A stretch of DNA of 64,000 nt from Caenorhabditis elegans (Eukaryota > Nematoda > Chromadorea > Rhabditida > Rhabditidae). Under the pieces are notes generated by a model, which ran no database searches, was not told the DNA's origin, and saw nothing but the letters and a program-made list of their open reading frames with translations. The stretch covers positions 7,936,001 through 8,000,000 of the forward strand of contig NC_003282.8 in NCBI RefSeq assembly GCF_000002985.6, given 5' to 3'. Position numbers and translations under genes: made by a program. The first letter of the stretch is position 1, and the number at the start of each line of letters is the position of its first letter. This document shows, piece after piece, positions 55,855 to 64,000 of the stretch.

Positions 55855-58800
55855 CTAGACAAAACTGGAGAAACCAGTAGTCAAATTGGGAGTTGCTGGA
55901 ATATTAGCCCATGGACCTTCACTCGTGCTATCAGTTGTTGAAGATCTGCCTGCTGCACTGCTCGGGTGACCAGTTAGGATAGGCGCTGAAAAAAATTTAG
56001 ATTAAGGAAATGTCCTCAAAACGTAAAATAAATATATTATGCGGGCGCGAAAGTCTGTTAAAAATCAGGTACCCGGTCTCGGCGCGACAAATGTTGTCAA
56101 TTGCGAAAAGGCGTGTAAGGAGTACTGTACTCTCGTTTCTGCGGTATTTTTAAAAATAGATCTTGCTTTATTTTTTTTAGCGATTTCTTTTGAAATTTGA
56201 ATTTTGTTTCAAAAATTCGCGTCTGGATAATAACTAAAAAAGTAAAAACTAACCTCTAACCATATCCGTGTCTCTAACTTTTCTCCATGTATCTCTATAC
56301 TGATCAGTTGATCCATAATGCCTAGCAATATCATCAACACCATCAGTCATTGTTCGATCACCACGAATTACAGTATCATCATCAACAACGTCTTCTTCTT
56401 CATCAAACGAATCGTACACTTCTGGCTGTTGTAGGGGGCTTCCTTGTGGCTGTGATCCAGCTCCAGATCCTCCAGACGAAGATGGTATATGTCCTCTGTA
56501 TTCGACTCGGCCATATTCTGATCGAGTTGCGTAAAGATCTGATCGTGTCGGCATGTATTCATTTCGTCCATTGTCTGAACCTCCTCGAGCTGATGGAGTA
56601 ACATAAGCAGTGTTCTGACTCCTAATATCTCTTCCAACAAGAGCACTAAGCTTCTGCATGGCTTCAACACTTGTATGTGGAGGCCCAGAGTTCGGGAGTG
56701 GTGGTATAACATCTGTAGCCAATCCATACATATTCATCACACCTCCACTATTCCGTGAACCGCCAAGAACACTTCCATATGCTGGAGGTTCTCGAGATTG
56801 ATCGGAGACCCAAGATTGAGTGGTTCCCGGTCGAGTTGGAAGTTCTCGGCTTCTAGTCATATTGGCAGCTGATGTTCCTTTTAATTGGAATGATGCAAAG
56901 TTTCCATCGGCCAGTTGAAGACTGTCAATAGATCGGGATCGTTTTTCTCGACGATATTTTGCAGAGCTTCCGGTCACACATAAAATTGCAATTATGATAA
57001 CAATCAACACAAATGCACCCATTGCAACTAATGCCATAAACCACCATGTTGTGTAGAATGGATCGTCCGGAATCGATTCAGGAACAAAAAGTTGCTCTGT
57101 TTCGACACTTGCCATTCCGATTCCTGAAATAAATATTGTTTAAAAATGGAGTCCCGTGCTTGGCATTTTTTTGAATGAAAGAAAACGGATTGTAATGTCC
57201 AAATAAAAATGCAAAATAAACAAAAAATTCCAATTTTTATGGATAATTTCTTCAATTTTGCAACAAAAATTCAACTGGCTGACTGGGCCACTTGAATTGA
57301 AGTCGGAAAACAGAAAACTCCAGAAAAGCGATTTTTTTTTGCAAATTGAAAAAATTATTTTATTTTTTGGAGAATAAAAAAAATTAGTTTTTACAGAATT
57401 GGAAAACAATGTTTTTTTTTGCAAAATTACAATAATCATAAACATATAAATATATATTTTTTTCACAAAATTAAAAAAAAAATTATTTTTTACAGAATTG
57501 AAAAATAATTTTTTTGCAATATTGAAATAATCATAAAAATTTTTTTCGCAGACTTGAATTTTTTTGTTGAAAATTTGAATTAAAAAAAAATCATTGAGAA
57601 AATTCCATAAAAAATGTTTTTTTTTCAGAATTAATATGATTTTTTGCAAAACTGAAAAAAAAATCATAAAATCAAAATTTTACAGTTATATTCTGTCATT
57701 ACGACCCAGCTTCTTTCAATTAAAAATAATTACTTACCTCTAACATTTCTCGTGAATACTCTAAAGGCATAATAACTGGATGGTTGAAGTTCTCTGTATG
57801 AGACTTGTTCCTTCTCACTTCTCCCTTCCGTTGGCCTCAATGTAATCCATTCTCCAATTGGATGAGTCGGTCGAGTTGATGTTGCAGCAGCAGTTTGAGC
57901 TGCACTTTTTGCTCCTTTGATCTCATTCCTACGTGGTCGCTGTGATACATATCCATTAGCAGGTGCTTCTTCAGCAACAGAAACACGTTTAGCTTGAAGC
58001 AAGTGCCCAACAATTTCATCAGAGTCCGCAACATCATTCCAGTTCAATGTCACATAACTCTGTCCTGAAGTAATCTGAGGCTTACTGGGAGGTGGGGGCC
58101 CGTCTTTGCTCGGCCCAATAGTCACATTTGCCGATCTTTGCTCTCCTTTTCCGGCAGAAGTTTCAGCCCATACACTGAAGAAGTAGGTGACACCTTCGGC
58201 TAGACCATGTGTATCGAAATAGTTTCTTGAAGTTCGTTGCTGATCTTCATTCTTGAACTCTTCCTGCATTCGATATCCCTTATAGTTGACAATATAACCG
58301 ATAACATTTCCATTCGGTTGTGAAGGTTCATCCCATGAAACTTTGACAGAATCCATGAGTACATCACTGAAACGTAGAATTCCAACAGGTCCAGGTTTGT
58401 CTTCCAACGTTTTGTCTCGCACTTGAGACATTTTTCCTTCTCCTGCTCGATTGTAAGGGGAAACTGAGATCTGATATTCTGTGAATTTGCGTAAATCATT
58501 AAGAGTGCATTCATTTGTGTCGACAATCATTATTTCTTCTTCACTGCTAACAGAGCTGAGAACTGAAGCAACTGGAACGTATCGAACTTTAAATGATGTA
58601 ATTGTTTCACTGTCTTCTTTAGGCCAAGCATCCCATTTCACACGGATTGACGAAGATGAGAGGGGTTCGGTTATGATATTGTTTAGATTTCTTTTTGGAA
58701 TCGAGTATCCAACATATGCAAAAACTGGCGCAGAAAATGGACCTTCACCTTCCGAATTAAAGATTCTCATTCGAAGGATATAATGTTTGAAACTATCCAA

Positions 58801-61800
58801 CTTGGCCAGAATCTTTTCTTCTTTATCTTCATGTTCATCACGAATTGCTATCTCTTCCATTTGCCACGTTTCATTCGATGGATACTCGCGATAATGGATA
58901 CGGTATCCAATAGCATCACTGTTCCAAGTTGACTTATGAGGAACCACCCATTCAAGTTGTACACTATTTCTCTCGTAAGGTGTTGCTTTCAGAGAAATTG
59001 GCTGAGCAAATGGAGCTGATGGAAGAGTTCTCATCCATTCTGATTCTGGAGACCAAGATGATTCGAGGAAATCACCAATAAAACGGATACGGAATCGGAA
59101 CATTGAATTCGGAGACAAATGTTTGATGACAGAACGTCGTTTTGAATATTCAAACTTCTTCTCCAGTGTAATCCATTCATCCTCATTTGTTTTTTGATAA
59201 GAAACTTGGACTGCACGAACAGGACTCTCTGCATCTTCTGTCAGCTTTCTCGGTAGAGATTCATCCCATCTGATTATGATCTCTGTTGCTTGATGTTGTG
59301 ACAGAGTGTCACGAACTGGAGCTGGGGCATTTCGTACAGGCAATCTAACGGATGACGTCATAACTTCAGCGACAGCTTCCTCACTTTCTCCCTTGCTGTT
59401 TCGAGCTTTTATTGCAAACGTGTATTGTGTATTCGGATTAAGGCTCATTGCAGCAAACATCAACAGATTACCGAGAAGTGGAGCATCGATTGCCATGCTT
59501 CTTGGTTCGTGTGATTTCCAGTAAGAAATTATGTAGTTCTGAAAAAAAGAAACACTAAAATCGAATAACCTCAAAGAATTTTTTTTCAGTTTTTTTTTCT
59601 GATTAAAAAAGAAAAGAAAAATAATGTTTTTTTTTTAATTTTATGTTTAGTGAGAAATTTAAAACACCCTTTTTCCGAATAAGTCCGATAAAATATGATT
59701 TTTTTTTTATCTAATCTTGCTTATATTGATTTAAAAAAAAAACAGAAAAAATTCCTAATAAGAAGAAGAATAATGACCACATATAAAGCTAATTTTTGAA
59801 AAATCGAAAAAAGAAATTTTCCGATTTTTTTATTTTCAAAAATCGAAAAACGAACATCCTTGGTGGTGAGAAACTTAAAACACACTTTTTTTGAAGAAGT
59901 CCGCTTTTTGTTTTCTGGTGCAAAATTCGAAAAAATATTTTTTCTATTCTGGTCGGAAAAAAGTTGTTGTTCAAAACTTACAGTAATCTTTCCATTTGGT
60001 GATCCTGGAGGTAACCATTTCATTCGAACTTCTTGCTCACTGATATAAGAGCATTGGAATGATTCTGGTGGTGCTGGAACATCCTCCATTGTTTCAAATG
60101 ATATAGGAGTCGAATTTTCAGGTCCATTTCCAACGATCGTGTAAGCAGACATGTATACATGATAACTCGTAAATGGACGCAAATCTGAGACCTTAGCCAT
60201 AAGAGTTGATTGTCCTGGAATATCGATCACTTTGGTTTCGTCAGCCATAAGAGATTCTCGTTCTGGGACCACTCGAAGTTTGTAACCGATCACATCTCCA
60301 TTCGTCGATAATTCTGCTACCGGATTCCATTTAATAATTGCCGCCTTTGAACCTTCAGCAGTAACCACGATATTTCTTGGTGATCCTGATGGAACACTTT
60401 CGTATGTTCTCGCTTTCACTGAATCTGTTGGTAGACTTCTTCCAAATCCATTTTCAGAGAATACATTTACTTCATAAGAGGTGAATGGTCGAAGATCTGT
60501 GACTGTATGCTCACTTGAACGAAGTGCAGGCGTTCGGACTTCTTTCTGAAAAGAAAACATTATTTCAACATTTTTAGAAAAATAAAAAATTTTCGGTTTC
60601 CGATGTTTTTTTTTTTTTCAAAAATAGCCTGAAAGTTAAATCATAACTACTAACCCAATTCTCATCATCAATTTCTCTATAAACAATTAGATATCCTTTT
60701 GGCTGTCCATTCCAATGAGTTGCTAGTAGAGGAGTCCACGATACGGATATAGAAGTTGCTGATACAGGTTCTGCGAAAAGTCGTTGACTTGGTGTATCTG
60801 GATTTGTTTGAAGAGTTTCAAACGATCGAGATGGCTCAGAAGGTGCTCCACGTCCTTTCACATTTTCTGCGATTAATCTCAATTGATATTGGGTAAATGG
60901 GCGGAGCCCTGTGACAGTAATTGATCTAGCTTTCGGTGCACTGACATTAAAAACATGTGCAAAAACACTCGAATCAGCCATTTTTCCTTCAACAACCCAT
61001 TGCCGAATAGCAGTATGACCATCAAATCCAGGAGTAAAATGTAATTGAACTGTTGTCGCTGATATATCACCAATTGAGAGCATCGAAGGTCTTCCAGGAA
61101 GTTCAGGTGGTACTCCACTTTCAAATTTCGTCTCCTCAACAGGACCATCTCCTTTTCTAGTTGATGCCATTACATCAACTCCATATCTAGTTGAAGGTTG
61201 TAATCCATCAATTGTGAAATTAGTAGTTGATCCATCAACTTCATGCTTTGTCTTAACATCTGGTGAACTTGCTGCCCAATGACGAATCGTATACTTTGTA
61301 ACAATTCCATTTTGTTTCAATGGTGAATTCCACGTTATAACTGCTCCATTATACATTACTTCAGCAATACTTAATTCATCGACAGATTCTGGAGTATCTT
61401 CTTCAGTTACAACTTTCACTACATTACTTCTTGGTCCATCTCCAGGAGTCGTGAAACATAAAGTTGTTAAATTGTAATGTCCAAACTTTTCAAGTTCATT
61501 AACAACAGTGGTAAGCTGACGTCTATCCGGATCCAAGATTACTTGCTTGTAAAGTTCTCCTTTCTCTGGTTCACCCTTCCAAAATTGAACCTTGTATCCT
61601 AGATTCACTCCCGGAATTCTTTGTTGTTCTGGAGCAGTGAATTCGATTGCAACAGCAGTTGAGTTGAGAACTTTCACTCGAACATTCTTTGGTGCTTGTG
61701 TTGGCCCTGAAAAAATATAATGTAATTTAAAAGTAAAAAAACCAAAAAAATACAAAGATTTTTGGTTGACATAATTTGACTCACTTCCTTCTGATGTTGT

Positions 61801-64000
61801 AACTTCAATACTTTCACTGAAAACTCCCAATCCTCTTTTATTATAAGCTGCCACTTGAATTTCATATTCTCTCCATGTAATCAACTCATCAACTAAAGTA
61901 TTTCGAGCATCTTTTGTTGTCAGATTCTTCTCATTCCAGGTGAGTGAACTGTATCCAGCAAGCCTATACCGTACTACATATCCCAGTACATCTCCACTAT
62001 CAAGTTCTTCTTTCGGTTGTTGCCATTGTACCATTACACTATGTGGAGATCTAGCAGATGCTGCAACATTTCTTGGAGCAGCTGAAGGAGGTTGTTGAGG
62101 CATTGTAACACTGTATGATGGAAGTGATGGTTTTCCAGGTCCATGTTTATTAGATGCAACAACTCGGAATTCTGCAGTTGAAGAAGGTCGTAAATCTTCG
62201 ATATCTGTCCAACAACATGGTTTTCCCTCTTCTTTTGGAATATTATCAATGGCTGTTGTCCAATCACTCCATAATCCAGTTGGTCCCATTGTTCGCATTT
62301 CGATAGCATGTTTGATGATTGGCTCATTACCATCGAATCCTTCATTCCAACGGACACGAACTTTAGCTGGCATTGTCTCATTGTGAAGCTCAGCACGAAC
62401 ACGTTCAGGCATCGCGGGTTTTTCTGAAAAATATTTTTTTAGAATTGTGAAAATATATGAATACTGTCGGAACAGCCAAAGAGCAAATAGCTTCGACAAG
62501 TTCATCTGGGGGAAATGCAAAACCAAACTACGAAGGCACTTTTTCACAAATAGAGTATTCAGTTCTATAAAAAATTAGCGCAATGAATCTTATTTTGGCA
62601 CCTCATGTCCTATGCATGTTTAATACTTTTATGTCCACTACTTTCATGTTACCCATTATTCATCTCCCTGACACCCGCACATTCATGTACCAACTAATCA
62701 ACTTTTCAGATGATAATTCATTTTCTGTATGTTTATTATCAATTTTTGTGATTATTATCAATCTCTCTATGATGTTTGGGCCTTAACTTATTCATGTCTA
62801 TCCACTATTTATTTTTGATCACGATTTGAATCGTAATAAATACAATACAATACAATACTCCAGTATTTTTTTTTGGTTTTTTTTTTCGTTTTTCCGACAC
62901 TTTGAAAAATGATTAATTTTTGGTAATTTTTCTTTTTTTTAGTAAAATTTATGTTTTTTTTTTCATTTTTTATCAACATAAACATAATTTAATTTTTAAA
63001 AAAGTGAATATTATGGTATTTAAATTTTTTTACGATTTTTCGGAAAATCAACAATTTTTCGTTCTTCGATTTTAAAATGCGATTTTTCTGGAAAAAATAT
63101 TTTCCAAAAACTCGAAAAAAAAAAGAAGTTTGAATGTGTTCATTTTGTTGAGAAAAAAAAACCTATGATTCCTTCAACATAGAATAAAAAGGGCCAAAAT
63201 TTCAAGCTACTTTCGAGAAATCTATTTTTTTTTTCAATCAAAAATTTTCAATTTTCCAGAAAAATTGCAAAAGCTACGCACTTGATTAGGAAAACTGTTA
63301 CTCGTTTTACGAAAATTTGTTAAAAACTCTTACCAATAATCTGCAACATTGCACTGGCATTTTCCTCTCGCCCATCTACAGTAACCCGACAACGATATTC
63401 TCCAGTATTATCAGGTCCAACTTGACGAATGATAAGACTTCCTTTTCGATTTCTCGAAATTCGCAATCCAGAATTTCCGTTAACAGGTAATAAAACATCA
63501 TTCAGATACCATTCGACAGAGGCTTTTCTGACATATTCTTTTGCAACTTCACATGAAAATTCAACATTTGTACCAATAAGACTCTTCTGATCAGCTGGTC
63601 CATATTCGATAAGTGAATCGCCGTTTACTTGAACATTTGCCGTTGCTTTGACATTACTTCCACTGATTTCACATGTATATTCTCCTTCATCAGATTTTCG
63701 AATATCATGAATAGCTAATCCATCATTTGTCAAATCATACTTCACATTATCCGTCTGAATTTCATGTCCATTCAAAAGCCAGATAATATTCGGTGGTGGG
63801 CTTCCAGTCGCTGCACATTCCATCATAATTCTGTCAGTTCCTGAAGCAACTGTCAAGTCCTTTGGTGTTTTTATCAATTTTTGTGATGGTTCAAGTTCCG
63901 ATGTGAATGGAAATAATTGCTCCTGACTCTTGGAATTGTCGAAAAATTTGAGTTTTCTTGGCGGTGGAGTTTCCATACTGATCTCTTCTTCAAGAGACAT
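55855..64000 (-). CDS. rig-4: RIG-4, Sidekick-type Ig/FnIII adhesion receptor (N-terminal part beyond window)
   Basis: Exons within the window: 64000-63334 (continues upstream), 62423-61785, 61706-60655, 60545-59982, 59538-57738, 57123-56254 and 55985-55855 (TAG), together 1907 residues. In order there are two immunoglobulin domains (DEGEYTCEIS and DNTGEYRCRV signatures), then thirteen fibronectin type III repeats by my count. A transmembrane segment follows near codon 1645 (WWFMALVAMGAFVLIVIIIA), then a roughly 240-residue Ser/Gly-rich cytoplasmic tail ending GFSSFV. Thirteen FnIII repeats plus a C-terminal GFSSFV PDZ ligand are hallmarks of Sidekick synaptic adhesion proteins. These form homophilic contacts and bind MAGI/PSD-95-type scaffolds (established). 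Family members usually have six Ig domains, so about four should lie beyond the window. An in-frame Met falls exactly at the window end and need not be the start. Confidence 0.93.
56040..56150. repeat. Partial copy of the TACCCGGTCTCG repeat in the last rig-4 intron
   Basis: Contains GTACCCGGTCTCGGCGCGAC and AGTACTGTACTC, matching one arm of the foldback at 54860-55055. The second arm is absent or decayed. Confidence 0.5.
57300..57670. repeat. Degenerate tandem repeat in rig-4 intron
   Basis: The intron 57124-57737 holds at least two imperfect units of about 120 bp. Each contains TTTTTACAGAATTG, TTTTTTGCAA and ATAATCATAAA, separated by long A/T runs. It includes many decoy TTTACAG acceptors. 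Confidence 0.5.
62424..63333. other. rig-4: 910 bp rig-4 intron between the Ig and FnIII regions
   Basis: T-rich low-complexity DNA (62860-63250). Minus-strand donor at 63333 and acceptor at 62424 join in frame (phase 1). A plus-strand 67-codon open frame at 62583 has no support. Confidence 0.6.

Noticed and set aside
62583-62786. Hydrophobic 67-codon plus-strand frame in the rig-4 intron
   Set aside because: Lies inside an intron whose flanking exons join cleanly; AT-rich DNA readily gives hydrophobic frames.
64000-64000. ATG exactly at the window edge as the start of rig-4
   Set aside because: Sidekick proteins have about six Ig domains and a signal peptide; only two Ig domains and no signal peptide are seen here, so the gene must continue beyond the window.

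Overview
This is nuclear DNA of a Caenorhabditis nematode and almost certainly Caenorhabditis elegans chromosome IV. The evidence is short introns with TTTTCAG acceptors, AT-rich intergenic DNA, palindromic repeats, and a run of genes I recognise from memory as neighbours there: bbs-2, exc-9, czw-1, csr-1, ceh-19, unc-24, arf-3, mec-17 and rig-4. Coding models were assembled by hand from splice sites and reading-frame continuity. Every multi-exon model below keeps frame across all its joins. No rRNA, tRNA, CRISPR or prokaryotic feature was seen.

Layout, left half (0-31 kb): the 3' end of bbs-2 (+); a small two-membrane-segment protein (-); the LIM protein gene exc-9 (-); a 2.9 kb gap; czw-1/ZW10 (-). 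A 1.4 kb inverted-repeat transposon sits between czw-1 and a divergent SAC3/GANP-like gene (+). Then come ceh-19 homeobox (-), the Argonaute csr-1 (+), and a 5.8 kb interval where I find no convincing gene.

Layout, right half (31-64 kb): a degenerate protein tyrosine phosphatase (+), a peptide-receptor-like GPCR (+), two divergent SXP/RAL-2-type secreted protein genes (- and +), unc-24 (+), arf-3 (+), mec-17 (-), a cuticle collagen (+), and the 3' 5.7 kb of coding sequence of the Sidekick homologue rig-4 (-, cut by the window edge).

The genes are mostly unrelated housekeeping, cilia, germline and neuronal genes. Two local themes stand out. unc-24 and mec-17 both act in touch receptor neurons, and each carries an AAATGCAT element shortly upstream of its start. 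The two SXP/RAL-2 paralogues are divergently arranged with TATA boxes at nearly the same distance from their ATGs.

Much of the non-genic interest is repeats: an 8-bp-TSD element carrying what looks like a captured spliced 3' gene end, a three-copy GGGGGCAT foldback family with complementary internal deletions, a transposon nested in another transposon, and several palindromic elements inside introns. I found no clearly new multi-gene system. The best leads are the transposon with captured exons in the czw-1/GANP promoter, the Cys-to-Ser pseudophosphatase, and the repeat families.
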